Source: CBDDBU01 sp965226045 (lineage in GTDB: Bacteria > Pseudomonadota > Alphaproteobacteria > VGEJ01). From it: DNA of 64,000 nucleotides. The notes beneath the pieces are model-generated. The model was given only the letters and a program-made list of their open reading frames with translations. It was not told the DNA's origin and ran no database searches. Below are positions 48,026-56,472 of this stretch, piece by piece; the stretch's first letter is position 1, and each line of letters starts with the position of its first letter. The stretch covers positions 62,001-126,000 of the forward strand of contig CBDDBU010000022.1 of assembly GCA_965226045.1 (NCBI GenBank), read 5' to 3'. The translations under genes were made by a program, and so were the position numbers.

Positions 48026-49063
48026 ATGGTCAAGATCGCCACGCGCGACATTGAACGTTTCATCGGTCAGCCCGACGCGGCGGTGCGTGCCGTCGTCGTC
48101 TACGGTCCCGATGAGGGTCTGGTGCGCGAGCGATCCGAGCGCTTGGCGCGGGCGGTCGTGGCGGACCCCACCGATCCGTTCGGTGTCGTCGAGCTGAGTC
48201 CGACGTTACTCGCCGGAGCGCCGGGTCGTCTCGCCGAGGAGGCGGCGGCGATCGCGTTTGGCGGTGGCCGGCGGCTGGTCCGCGTGCGCGGTCCCGGCGA
48301 GCTCGCCACGGTTCCGCTGGAGGCGGTGCTGAAACACGCGATCGGCGATGCCTTCATTCTGATCGAGGCTGGCAACCTCGGGCCGCGCGCGCCGCTGCGC
48401 CGTCTGGCCGAAAACGCCAAGAGCGCCGCCGCCATCCCCTGCTACCTCGATTCCGCCGCCGATCTGGAGCGCCTGATCCTGTCGAGCCTGCGCGACGCCG
48501 GGCTCACCGCCGAACCGGACGCCGTCGCTCATTTACTCGCCCATCTCGGCGGCGACCGCCAGATGAGCCGGCGCGAAATCGAGAAGCTGGTTCTCTTCAT
48601 GGGCGCCGAGGGCGCGCGCGAGGTGTCGCTGGCGGATGCCCGCGCCGTGGTTGGCGATGTTTCCGAACTCACCCTCGAGGATATCGCCTACGCCGTCGCC
48701 GAGGGCGATCACGCGGCGCTGGAGCGGCGCTTGCGGCGCAGTCTCAACGAGGGCGTCAGTCCGGTGCAGGTGTTGCGCGCGGTCGGCCTGCATCTGAACC
48801 GCGTCGAACTCGCGGCGGCAGCCCGCGACGGGGGCGCTAGCGTCGATCAGGCGATACGCGCCCTGCGACCGCCCTTGTTCTTCAAGCGCACCGGATCGTT
48901 CAAGAACCAACTGACCGCCTGGTCGACCGACCGGCTCGGCGCGGCCCGCGAGATCCTGCTCGCGGCCGAAATCGACTGCAAGACGACGGGATTTCCCGCC
49001 GCCGCCGCCTGTGGGCGCGCCCTGATGCGGCTTGCCCAAGCGGCCCGGCCGCCACGGCGCTAG
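48026..49063 (+). CDS. holA: DNA polymerase III subunit delta
   Basis: The 345-residue protein matches HolA: VVVYGPDEGLVRERSERLAR near the N-terminus, AFGGGRRLVRVRGPGELATV, DSAADLERLILSSLRDAGLT, MSRREIEKLVLFMGAEGARE and LTLEDIAYAVAEGDHAALER. Delta opens the beta clamp in the clamp loader. It follows lptE as in other alphaproteobacteria. Its stop is directly next to the stop of mltA on the other strand. Confidence 0.93.
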   Translation: MVKIATRDIERFIGQPDAAVRAVVVYGPDEGLVRERSERLARAVVADPTDPFGVVELSPTLLAGAPGRLAEEAAAIAFGGGRRLVRVRGPGELATVPLEAVLKHAIGDAFILIEAGNLGPRAPLRRLAENAKSAAAIPCYLDSAADLERLILSSLRDAGLTAEPDAVAHLLAHLGGDRQMSRREIEKLVLFMGAEGAREVSLADARAVVGDVSELTLEDIAYAVAEGDHAALERRLRRSLNEGVSPVQVLRAVGLHLNRVELAAAARDGGASVDQAIRALRPPLFFKRTGSFKNQLTAWSTDRLGAAREILLAAEIDCKTTGFPAAAACGRALMRLAQAARPPRR

Positions 49064-50332
49064 CTAGGGCGCGACCCGTCCGGCGCGCTCGAGCCGCTCG
49101 ACCACGGCCACCGGCAACAGCAGGTAGTAGCGGCCCCGGTGCTTCATGCGGCCGGCCACCTCCTCGGCCTCGCGGCCGTGGCCCCAGAACACGTCGCCCC
49201 TGACCGGCCCCCGAATCGCGCTGCCCGTATCCTGGGTGACCATCAGTTGGCGCAGCACCACATCGGCGCCGTCCGCCTCGGCCGATGGCCCGCTCGCGTC
49301 GAGCCACACCGGTGCGCCCAACGGCAGGAAGCGTCGATCGACGGCGAGCGAGCGCTGGGGCGTCAAGACCACGCCCTGCGCGCCAACCGGCCCGGCCTCG
49401 TCAAGCTCGCGGAAAAAGACGTACGAGCGATTGGTGGCCATTACCGCCGGCGCGCGGTCGGGGTGCGCGCGCAACCACGCGCGAATGGTCTGCAGCGAGA
49501 CTGTTTCGGAGTCGAGCTCGCCGCTGGCGACCAGTTCGCGACCGATCGCTAGATAGGAGTGGCCGTTTTGCCCCGCGTAGCCGACCCGCATGGTCGAGCC
49601 GTCGTCAAGCGTGATGCGGCCCGAGCCCTGGATGTGAAGGAAGAAGGCATCGATCGGATCGTCGACCCAGGCGATCTCGAGGCCGCGCCCGGCGAGCGCC
49701 CCGCCCTCGATAGCGGCACGATCGGGGAAAGGCTCCAGCCGGCCGTCGACCACACGGCCAGCGGTGCGTTGGTTTTTCAGCGACTCACGGAAAGCGCCGA
49801 GATCGACGGTCACCAGGTCAGGGGGCGTCGTGTAGAGCGGCACCGCGTCGTCGCCCTCGCGGATGCGGCGGCCGCGCAGCTCAGGCTCGTAGTAGCCGGT
49901 GAACAGGCCCTCGGCCTCACCGTTGTTGGTGGCGCGGAGGGGCACGAAATGAGCCTCGAGGACGTGTCGCGCCGCGTCGTCGTCGGGCGCCAGTCCGGCT
50001 ACCGCCTCGCACGCCGTTCGCCACGCCGCCGCCGTGCCGCCGATGCCGTCCGGTCCGACCGCGTACGCATCCGCGCGGGTGAGCAGGGGCGCGCAACTCC
50101 GTCGCAAGGCGACGATCGCCGCCGATTGGTGGTCGTCCTCCCAACCGGCGAGATCGGCGAAGGTAGCCCGATGCAGAAGTAAACGGTCAGACACTGGCGG
50201 CGGCGGGCGGGTCAGGTACCACAAGGCGCCGGCCGCGAGCACCGCGGCGAGCAGCGCCCCGCCAACCATCACCCGCGCGCGGCGCTTCACCGAACTTTCT
50301 AGTTCGGGCTGCTGGTCGCGATAAGTCTCCAA
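49064..50332 (-). CDS. mltA: Membrane-bound lytic murein transglycosylase A
   Basis: The 422-residue protein has an N-terminal hydrophobic anchor (VMVGGALLAAVLAAGALWYL) and no lipobox Cys. The MltA domain shows FTGYYEPELRGRRIREGDDA, IEGGALAGRGLEIAWVDDPI and FFLHIQGSGRITLDDGST. The 3D domain shows RFLPLGAPVWLDA and MVTQDTGSAIRGPVRGDVFW with the catalytic Asp. It cleaves peptidoglycan to anhydromuropeptides in the periplasm. ATG 50332 overlaps the Tim44-like gene by 34 bp; a GTG at 50290 just past that stop is an equally good start. Confidence 0.93.
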   Translation of the reverse strand: METYRDQQPELESSVKRRARVMVGGALLAAVLAAGALWYLTRPPPPVSDRLLLHRATFADLAGWEDDHQSAAIVALRRSCAPLLTRADAYAVGPDGIGGTAAAWRTACEAVAGLAPDDDAARHVLEAHFVPLRATNNGEAEGLFTGYYEPELRGRRIREGDDAVPLYTTPPDLVTVDLGAFRESLKNQRTAGRVVDGRLEPFPDRAAIEGGALAGRGLEIAWVDDPIDAFFLHIQGSGRITLDDGSTMRVGYAGQNGHSYLAIGRELVASGELDSETVSLQTIRAWLRAHPDRAPAVMATNRSYVFFRELDEAGPVGAQGVVLTPQRSLAVDRRFLPLGAPVWLDASGPSAEADGADVVLRQLMVTQDTGSAIRGPVRGDVFWGHGREAEEVAGRMKHRGRYYLLLPVAVVERLERAGRVAP

Positions 50333-51015
50333 TTGGGGTCGTTACCGCGTGTGTCGCGCGCGAATGTCCAGATGTCGGTGACTTTCTCGACGGCGCGCGG
50401 ATCGCCCGAAACCGCCTCGCCAGCGGCGTCGCGCGTCACATTCACGGACTCGCTCACGAACTTGACGGTGACCTCGGCCGACCGCCCCTCCGTCCGCGCC
50501 TCGATCACCTCGGCCGAGTTGATCGCCACCAGCGTCGTCTCGAGGGTTTCCCCGCGCGCCTCCCGATCCTGGATAGCCCCGGCGAAATTCGCGTAGACAT
50601 CGCCGGCCAACAGTGGCTTCAGCGTATCAACATCGCCATTGGCGAACGAGACCACGATCATCTCATAGGCGTCCCTCGCGCCCGACAAGAATTCATTGGT
50701 GTCGAAGCTGGGATCCGCGCGCTTGATGTCGCCCAGTCCGCCGGCCATCGCCGTCACGCCCTCTTCCGCCGGCACGTCGCTCATCGCCGCGTCGCCGTCG
50801 GCCTCAACCGTCGCCTCGCCCGGGACCGCGGCGCCACGCTCCGGCAGGGAGATCACACTATCCTCGACACTGTCGGGTCGTCCGCCGAACATCGGGCCCT
50901 GAGTGGGCGGCCGCTCGTGCCCCGTGCGCCGGCCCAATACGCTCCGCAATCGCAAGCCGATGAACGCCGCGACGATCGCGAAGAAAATAATATCTAGAAA
51001 CCCGAAGTCTTCCAT
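50299..51015 (-). CDS. Tim44-like domain protein
   Basis: The 238-residue protein begins with a membrane helix (FLDIIFFAIVAAFIGLRLRS) followed by LGRRTGHERPP. The C-terminal Tim44 domain shows FDTNEFLSGARDAYEMIVVS, FANGDVDTLKPLLAGDVYAN and the VTVKFVSESVNVTRDAAGE strands, ending in VTDIWTFARDTRGNDPNWRL. Alphaproteobacterial Tim44-like proteins sit at the inner membrane; the Caulobacter homologue is TimA. The gene pairs with mltA here as in relatives and is divergent from fxsA. Confidence 0.9.
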   Translation of the reverse strand: MEDFGFLDIIFFAIVAAFIGLRLRSVLGRRTGHERPPTQGPMFGGRPDSVEDSVISLPERGAAVPGEATVEADGDAAMSDVPAEEGVTAMAGGLGDIKRADPSFDTNEFLSGARDAYEMIVVSFANGDVDTLKPLLAGDVYANFAGAIQDREARGETLETTLVAINSAEVIEARTEGRSAEVTVKFVSESVNVTRDAAGEAVSGDPRAVEKVTDIWTFARDTRGNDPNWRLIATSSPN

Positions 51016-51189
51016 AAATCCTATCCGGCATAAACCCCTGTCCGGCGAATCGCCAACCCTTGCGCTTCGCGCGCGCCGACATTATTCCCAGGATAGCTTG
51101 TTACAGTAGCCCGTTGCGGGCACGCGGTCCAGCAACGCACGGAAACCAGCGTCCACGCGTTCATGTGGGGCGCCACTTCGGTATCGACA

Positions 51190-51669
51190 ATGCCCATTGT
51201 GCTCCTCGCCTCGTTCATTGGCGTTTCCCTGGTCGAGATCGCGATCTTCATCCAGGTCGGCGAGGCGCTAGGATTATGGTGGACGTTGGCGCTGGTGGTG
51301 CTGACCGCCGTCATCGGCACCGCGCTCATGCGGCGGCAGGGTTTGGAGACGCTGCGCCGGGCCCGCTCCGCGTTCGCCAGGGGCGAGATGCCAGTCGCCG
51401 AGATCCTCGACGGTTTGTTCTTGCTGGTCGGCGGCGTTCTCTTGCTCACGCCCGGCTTCTTCACCGACACTCTCGGCTTCGCGCTGCTTATCCCGGCGAC
51501 CCGCGCGCTGTTCCGCACGGCGCTGCTGGCGCGCTTGGCGCGTGGCGGCCAGTTCACGACGAGCGGTGAGAGCTCCGCGAGCCGCTCGACCATCGACGCG
51601 ACTTACGACGTGATCGATCCTGAGCCGCCGGCCGGGGACGAGCCGAAATTGCCGCATCGAGGCCCGTAG
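51190..51669 (+). CDS. fxsA: FxsA-family membrane protein
   Basis: The 159-residue protein has the FxsA pattern: MPIVLLASFIGVSLVEIAIF, VGEALGLWWTLALVVLTAVI, GTALMRRQGLETLRRARSAF and LFLLVGGVLLLTPGFFTDTL, giving three or four membrane segments. ATG 51190 is preferred over 51163 because it begins directly at the hydrophobic segment. In E. coli FxsA (overexpressed) suppresses F exclusion of phage T7; the general role is unclear. It precedes secB. Confidence 0.9.
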   Translation: MPIVLLASFIGVSLVEIAIFIQVGEALGLWWTLALVVLTAVIGTALMRRQGLETLRRARSAFARGEMPVAEILDGLFLLVGGVLLLTPGFFTDTLGFALLIPATRALFRTALLARLARGGQFTTSGESSASRSTIDATYDVIDPEPPAGDEPKLPHRGP

Positions 51670-51752
51670 AGCCAGCGGCGCCCGAGGTTGAGCGGTCCGT
51701 GTTTCCGTGTTAGCGAAGCTGGGGCAACGGGCGGCAGGAACGGAGACATCGA

Positions 51753-52307
51753 ATGACGGACCGGAGCGAGGGAACGACCGACCAGAACGAGGGAACGACC
51801 GCCCAGAGCGAGGAAACCGGCGGCAACGGCGTGGGCGGCGTGAGGGCGGCCGACACCGCCGCGACGCCTAGCCTCACCATCAGCGCTCAGTACATTCAAG
51901 ATCTGTCGTTTGAGAACCCGCGCGCGCCTGACAGCCTGACGGCCGGACAGCCCGACGTGAAGGTGAGCGTCGAGGTCACCGCCCGCAAGCTCGAAGAGGC
52001 GCGCTATGAGTGCGGCATCGGCATCACGGCCAAGGCGACACGCGACGATGAGACTCTGTTCCTGGTCGAACTGCAGTACGCCGGGATTTTCGCACTGACC
52101 AACATTCCACCCGAGCAACTCCAGCCGGTCTGCATGATCGAATGTCCCCGGATGTTGTTTCCGTTCGCCCGTCGCATCATTTCGGACACGACCCGCGATG
52201 GCGGCTTTCCCCCGCTGATGATCGATCCGATCGATTTCGTCCGCCTGTATCGGCAACGAATGGCCCAGGGCGAGGGTGACGGCGCCCCCGTCGACGCGAC
52301 GAGCTAG
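51753..52307 (+). CDS. secB: Protein-export chaperone SecB
   Basis: SecB holds preproteins unfolded for SecA. The conserved core is PSLTISAQYIQDLSFENPRA, VTARKLEEARYECGIGITAK, LFLVELQYAGIFALTNIPPE and CPRMLFPFARRIISDTTRDG, followed by GFPPLMIDPIDFVRLY. The length is 184 residues. The N-terminus carries three copies of a seven-residue unit (DRSEGTT, DQNEGTT, AQSEETG; 21-bp DNA repeats) not found in the core family. Its stop shares the CTAG palindrome with the stop of dnaQ on the opposite strand. Confidence 0.95.
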   Translation: MTDRSEGTTDQNEGTTAQSEETGGNGVGGVRAADTAATPSLTISAQYIQDLSFENPRAPDSLTAGQPDVKVSVEVTARKLEEARYECGIGITAKATRDDETLFLVELQYAGIFALTNIPPEQLQPVCMIECPRMLFPFARRIISDTTRDGGFPPLMIDPIDFVRLYRQRMAQGEGDGAPVDATS

Positions 52308-52981
52308 CCGGGCCCCGGTTCGGCTCGGTTCCAGATCGGTTCGGTCAGAGTCGCGACGAACGCCGCGTGAGCGGCCAGTTCCGCCGCGCTCGCCGCATGT
52401 CGCCGTGCCGGGCGGGGTGCATACGCGACGCTCGGCCGCAGGGCCGAGGCCGTCAGCACCAAACCCGGCTGGCGGCCCCCGATCAGCTCTAGATAGACCT
52501 CGGCCAACAGCGCCGAATCGAGCAGCGCGCCGTGCTTTTGCCGACCCGAGAGATCGACGCCGAAGCGCCGGCACAGCGCGTCCAGGCTCGCGGGCGCGCC
52601 AGGAAATTTGCGCCGGGCCAGCTTGACCGTGTCGATGGCGCGGCTCAACGGCAGCGGCGCACGATCGATGCGTCGCAGTTCGGCATTCACAAAGCCGAGG
52701 TCGAACTCGGCGTTGTGGGCGATCAGCGGATCGTCACCAATGAAGCTCAAGAACTCGTCGGCGATCTCGCCAAACAGCCGCTGTTCGCGCAGGAACGCGT
52801 CGCTCAAGCCGTGCACGCCGAAAGCCGCGCCTGGCATCTCACGCTCTGGGTTGAGGTAGCGCTGGAAGACCTCGCCGGTGGGGATGTGGTTGCGCAGCTC
52901 GACGCAGCCGATCTCGACGACGCGGTGGCCGGCGAGCGGATCGAGCCCGGTGGTCTCGGTATCTAGGACGACTTCGCGCAT
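52304..52981 (-). CDS. dnaQ: DNA polymerase III subunit epsilon
   Basis: The proofreading 3'-5' exonuclease. Exo I is MREVVLDTETTGLDPLAGHR, Exo II is DPLIAHNAEFDLGFVNAELR, and Exo III is QKHGALLDSALLAEVYLEL (H-x4-D). ATG 52981 gives the standard N-terminus and 225 residues. The upstream Arg/Pro repeat (RRKPPTP) in the same frame is antisense-like sequence from the coaE tail. It overlaps coaE by 19 bp, the usual alphaproteobacterial coaE-dnaQ pair. Confidence 0.95.
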   Translation of the reverse strand: MREVVLDTETTGLDPLAGHRVVEIGCVELRNHIPTGEVFQRYLNPEREMPGAAFGVHGLSDAFLREQRLFGEIADEFLSFIGDDPLIAHNAEFDLGFVNAELRRIDRAPLPLSRAIDTVKLARRKFPGAPASLDALCRRFGVDLSGRQKHGALLDSALLAEVYLELIGGRQPGLVLTASALRPSVAYAPRPARRHAASAAELAAHAAFVATLTEPIWNRAEPGPG

Positions 52982-53664
52982 TGGCTTCCGTCGAGGCGTG
53001 GGGGGTTTTCGTCGAGGCGTCGGAGGTCGCCGTCGCGGCGTCGGGCGCGGCCCCATCGCCGCCGCCCGCTATGACCAGCGACGCGCAGCATTCTGATGAT
53101 CGCGCGAATCCGCTGCAAGGTCCGGCGCCGCCCCGCACCCGTCTCGATCACGAAATCCGCCCGGCGGCGTTTGGCGCGATCCGACATCTGCTGGGCGAGC
53201 ACAGCCCGGTACCTGGACTCCGTCAGGGCGGGCCGGCGCAACACCCGGGCCCGCTGGGTCCCCGGTGGCGCGCTGACGACGGCAACATAGTCGCACCGTG
53301 CGGCCGCGCCGGTTTCAAACAGAAGCGGGATATCCAGCACCGCGACCCAGGCGCCACTCGCGGCGGCGGCGCGCCGGAATTTTCGCTCCCGCGCGCGGAC
53401 CAGGGGATGGAGAATCGCTTCGAGCCGCCGCAGGGCATTCGGATCGTTGAACACCAGTGCGCCGAGCAACGGCCGATCGACGTGGTCATCGACAAGCGCC
53501 GTGGGAAAGACGCCGCCCACCGCCGCCACCGCCGCGCCGCCAGGGCCAAGCAGCTCATGGACCACCGCGTCGGCCTCGAACACCGGAATACCCAGCGCGG
53601 CGAACGACCGCGCGGCAGCCGTCTTGCCCATGCCGATCGAGCCCGTGAGCCCAAGCACGATCAT
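52963..53664 (-). CDS. coaE: Dephospho-CoA kinase
   Basis: The last step of coenzyme A synthesis. Motifs: P-loop VLGLTGSIGMGKTAAARSF, IPVFEADAVVHELLG, RRLEAILHPLVRARER and AVLDIPLLFETGAAARCDYV. The length, 233 residues, includes an extra C-terminal tail (about 30 residues, LRRLDEN/PPRLDGS-type heptads) encoded by a 21-bp tandem repeat at 52988-53050. It overlaps aroE by 4 bp (ATGA) and dnaQ by 19 bp, so the three are probably one transcript. Confidence 0.94.
   Translation of the reverse strand: MIVLGLTGSIGMGKTAAARSFAALGIPVFEADAVVHELLGPGGAAVAAVGGVFPTALVDDHVDRPLLGALVFNDPNALRRLEAILHPLVRARERKFRRAAAASGAWVAVLDIPLLFETGAAARCDYVAVVSAPPGTQRARVLRRPALTESRYRAVLAQQMSDRAKRRRADFVIETGAGRRRTLQRIRAIIRMLRVAGHSGRRRWGRARRRDGDLRRLDENPPRLDGSQCAKSS
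52988..53050. repeat. 21-bp tandem repeat at the coaE/dnaQ junction
   Basis: GTCGAGGCGT at 52990 and 53011 and GTCGCGGCGT at 53032 recur at exactly 21-bp spacing. The units lie in the coaE tail just before the dnaQ start. Because the period is a multiple of three, it encodes seven-residue repeats in CoaE and does not break the frame. Confidence 0.8.
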
Positions 53665-54521
53665 CGGTCCGCGCCGACTCCCAAGTCGGCCAGCATAAAC
53701 TCGCGTAGGGCCGGTGTTACCTCAGGTTGGACGCCAAACCACGCCGCGAAGCCGGCCCGCGCCTGGTGGAGCAGCATACCAAGGCCGTCGACGACAACGT
53801 AGCCCCGCGCCCGCGCCGTCGCCAGCAACTGTGTCTTCAGCGGCGCATAGACAATGTCATGCACCACCGCGTCGCACGGCAGTGCTCCGAGGTCGAGGTC
53901 CAGGACGTCGTGACCCTCCATCCCCAGGCTCGTCGTATTCACCAGCAATCCAGCGCCCACGAGCACCCGGTGACGATCACGCCATGGTGCGACGCTCACC
54001 TTCTCGCCCAGCGTTGCCGCCAGCGCCTCCGCCCGACGTGCGGTACGGTTAACGATGCACAAGCCCGGCACGCCCGCGTCCAAGAGAGCGACCGCGGCCG
54101 CCCGCGCCGCGCCACCCGCGCCAAGCATCACCACCGGCGCCACACCGGCGCGCCATGCCGGCGCCTGCTCGCGCAAGTTGGCGATGAACCCGCGTGCATC
54201 GGTATTGGTGCCGAATAGACTGGCATCGCCTCGAATCACGATGGTGTTGACGGCGCCGATGCGCCGCGCGTCAGCGTCTGCCTCATCGACCGCAGCCAGC
54301 GCGGCCTCCTTGTGGGGCAGCGTGACATTCATTCCGGCGAATCCAAGGCGGGCGAGCACGATCAAGGCGTCGGCGAAATGCTCGGGCTGCACGCCGAGTG
54401 GGACATAGGCGCCGTCGATGCCGTGGTGGTCGAGCCAGTAGCCATGCAGGCGGGGCGAGCGCGAATGGGCCACCGGCCAGCCAACCACCCCAGCGAGCCG
54501 GGCGCGCCCGCTCAGGATCAT
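53661..54521 (-). CDS. aroE: Shikimate dehydrogenase (NADP+)
   Basis: Reduces 3-dehydroshikimate in aromatic amino-acid synthesis. Motifs: VVGWPVAHSRSPRLHGYWLD, the Lys region GMNVTLPHKEAALAAVDEAD, GAVNTIVI, NTDARGFIANL, the NADP-binding VVMLGAGGAARAAAVALLDA and CDAVVHDIVYAPLKTQLLA. The length is 286 residues. It overlaps coaE by 4 bp and is 44 bp downstream of maf; the order maf-aroE-coaE-dnaQ is conserved near alphaproteobacterial origins. Confidence 0.95.
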   Translation of the reverse strand: MILSGRARLAGVVGWPVAHSRSPRLHGYWLDHHGIDGAYVPLGVQPEHFADALIVLARLGFAGMNVTLPHKEAALAAVDEADADARRIGAVNTIVIRGDASLFGTNTDARGFIANLREQAPAWRAGVAPVVMLGAGGAARAAAVALLDAGVPGLCIVNRTARRAEALAATLGEKVSVAPWRDRHRVLVGAGLLVNTTSLGMEGHDVLDLDLGALPCDAVVHDIVYAPLKTQLLATARARGYVVVDGLGMLLHQARAGFAAWFGVQPEVTPALREFMLADLGVGADR

Positions 54522-54565
54522 GCCTAGCGCCTCCTCATGACCGGGGCCCAGTCAAGATTGGGAGC

Positions 54566-55210
54566 TTACTCACGCGCGGCGCCATCGGTGCGCAGGAAGT
54601 CGAGCAGAGGAACTAGCGGCAAGCCAAGAATGGCAAAATAGTCACCATCGATGGCGCTGAACAGCTGCGCCCCCAGGCCCTCGAGCTGATAGGCGCCGAC
54701 GCTGGCAAGAACCGCCGCGCCGGCCCGCTCGAGGTACCAATCGAGAAAGTCGTCCGAAAAATCGCGCATCACGAGCCGGGCAACGGTGACGTGACGCCAC
54801 ACCACCGTCCCATCGCGTGCCGCCACGACGGCGCTGTACAGCACGTGAGGACGCCCGCGCAGTTTGATCAAATCGGCGCGCGCGGCGGCGAGATCCCTCG
54901 GCTTGACGAAGACACGCTCAGCGCACGCGAGCACCTGATCGGCCCCAATAACCAACATCGTCGCTCGCCGCCGCGACACCGCGAGCGCCTTGCGCTCGGC
55001 AAGCTCCATCGCCAATGTACCAGGCGCCAGTTCACTGAGCGCCCTATGGCGTTGGTAACCTTCCTCAATCGACGCCGGATCGACTTCGACGTCCAGCCCA
55101 GCCGCCGCCAACAACGCCGCACGCGGTGCGCTCGCCGAGGCCAGTACGATAGGGCTCGCGGCCGATGGCAGATCGCGACGTTTGTCGACCACGTCGGCCG
55201 AGCGGCTCAT
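54566..55210 (-). CDS. maf: Maf-family nucleotide pyrophosphatase
   Basis: The 214-residue protein has the Maf motif set: IVLASASAPRAALLAAAGLD, LAMELAERKALAVSRR, VIGADQVLACAERVFVKP and RGRPHVLYSAVVAARDG, with YQLEGLGAQLFSAIDGDYFA near the C-terminus. The usual S-R/K after LASAS is S-A-P-R here. Maf proteins hydrolyse non-canonical NTPs. It overlaps the PPDK regulator gene by 4 bp. Confidence 0.93.
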   Translation of the reverse strand: MSRSADVVDKRRDLPSAASPIVLASASAPRAALLAAAGLDVEVDPASIEEGYQRHRALSELAPGTLAMELAERKALAVSRRRATMLVIGADQVLACAERVFVKPRDLAAARADLIKLRGRPHVLYSAVVAARDGTVVWRHVTVARLVMRDFSDDFLDWYLERAGAAVLASVGAYQLEGLGAQLFSAIDGDYFAILGLPLVPLLDFLRTDGAARE

Positions 55211-56025
55211 ACGGCCTCTTTCAACCGGTTGTGGTAGAGGTGCAGGATGGCCGCCGAAGTCTCCTCGATCGAGCGGCGTGTGACGTCGATAACCGGCCAG
55301 CCATGACGCTCGAACAAGCGGCGCGCGCTCGCCAGCTCGTCCTTGACCGATTCTTCATCCACATAAGCGGTCTCGGCATCCTGCTTGAGCACGAGCAAGC
55401 GGTTGCGGCGGATGTGAATGAGCCGTTCGGCGCCTGTCGTTAGTCCGATGATCAGGGGCCCCGAGAGTTCCGTCAGCTCGCCAGGGACCGGCAGGCCGGG
55501 CACGAACGGCACGTTAGCGGCCTTGAGACCGCGGTTCGCCAAATACATGCAGGTTGGCGTCTTCGAGGTGCGCGAGACGCCAACCAACACCAGATCGGCC
55601 TGTTTCAACTCCGACAGCAACTGGCCATCGTCATGAGCGAGGCAAAAGCCCATAGCCTCGATCCGGCCGAAATACTCGGCGTCCATGGCGTGCTGACGAC
55701 CAGGCTGAGCGCGCACCTCTGCGTCGAAATAAGTGGCCATCGCGGCGAGGATCGGATCCATGATCGAGAGGCAGGGCACCACGAGTTCGGAACAGGCCAT
55801 CTCAAGGCCGTCGCGCAACGCGTTGTCAACAAAGGTGCAAAGGACCAAGCCGGGCTGCGCCTTAATTCCTTCAACGACGCTCTCCAATTGATCGGGACGG
55901 CGCACCAACGGCCATTCCCACTCGACCACATCGATATCATCGAACTGGACAATGGCTGCCTTAGCCAGAACCTGCAGGGTTTCACCCGTCGCATCGGAAA
56001 CCAAGTGAAGGTGGCGAATCGTCAT
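55207..56025 (-). CDS. ppsR: Pyruvate, phosphate dikinase regulatory protein (kinase/phosphorylase)
   Basis: The DUF299-family bifunctional regulator of PPDK or PEP synthase. The N-terminus is IRHLHLVSDATGETLQVLAK, and the nucleotide loop is LVLVGVSRTSKTPTCMYLAN. Further blocks are GLKAANVPFVPGLPVPGELT and GLTTGAERLIHIRRNRLL. I start it at ATG 56025 (272 residues) since upstream codons lack similarity. In alphaproteobacteria its homologue (Rickettsia RP001) lies directly beside the replication origin, opposite hemE, as here. Confidence 0.93.
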   Translation of the reverse strand: MTIRHLHLVSDATGETLQVLAKAAIVQFDDIDVVEWEWPLVRRPDQLESVVEGIKAQPGLVLCTFVDNALRDGLEMACSELVVPCLSIMDPILAAMATYFDAEVRAQPGRQHAMDAEYFGRIEAMGFCLAHDDGQLLSELKQADLVLVGVSRTSKTPTCMYLANRGLKAANVPFVPGLPVPGELTELSGPLIIGLTTGAERLIHIRRNRLLVLKQDAETAYVDEESVKDELASARRLFERHGWPVIDVTRRSIEETSAAILHLYHNRLKEAV

Positions 56026-56472
56026 GTCGTACGCGCCGTTGCCGAGTAGCCGCCGCGCTGATGTCCGCGCGGATGCCACGAGCCAGAATTAGGCGCGAAG
56101 CGGGGATAACCCGCCGACCCACCACGCCGGCTCGAATTCATCCCCAAACCAACAACTTCGTGCCCGCGTTTATCCCCGGGGAAAACATCGGTCCTCAAGC
56201 AGGTATAGCGGGGACAATCATTCCCGCGCCTCCGTCTGGCCACTGTTATCACCATAATCCCGGCAAACACGATGGCTGGTTCCATAGCGTCCGATCGTCT
56301 TATCCAGAAGCCGTCACCACGGCGATGACTATTCACCACGAGACCCTGATTTTTTCCACCGCACCATGATTCTCATGATTCACAGGGATCCCCTACTACT
56401 ACTACCAACCACAATTCTTTCTTAAGACTAATGTAGTTTGTCCTGGCCTGCTGCTCAGTCGGGTTTTCATTC
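56026..56472. other. Candidate chromosomal replication origin (oriC)
   Basis: This 447-bp gap lies between the divergent PPDK regulator and hemE, the position of the Caulobacter and Rickettsia origins. DnaA-box-like 9-mers: 56300-56308 TTATCCAGA, 56352-56360 TTTTCCACC, 56376-56384 TGATTCACA (one mismatch each to TTWTNCACA), and weaker TTATCCCCG at 56170-56178, its inverse at 56101-56109, and TTATCACCA at 56246-56254. After the 56376 box comes GGGATCCCC (56385-56393), then TAC x4 (56394-56405), then A+T-rich 56407-56440. This is the box, GC-spacer, DnaA-trio and unwinding-element order described for bacterial origins. Two GATTC (GANTC) sites lie at 56368 and 56377. No dnaA gene is in the window. 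Confidence 0.75.
56394..56405. repeat. TAC x4 triplet run (DnaA-trio-like)
   Basis: Four TAC triplets read rightward, equivalent to 3'-ATG-5' triplets on the complementary strand. The run begins 9 bp after the DnaA-box-like TGATTCACA. DnaA-trios described in other bacteria are runs of three-base units next to a DnaA box and GC-rich spacer that guide DnaA onto single-stranded DNA. Function here is inferred from position and sequence. Confidence 0.6.
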
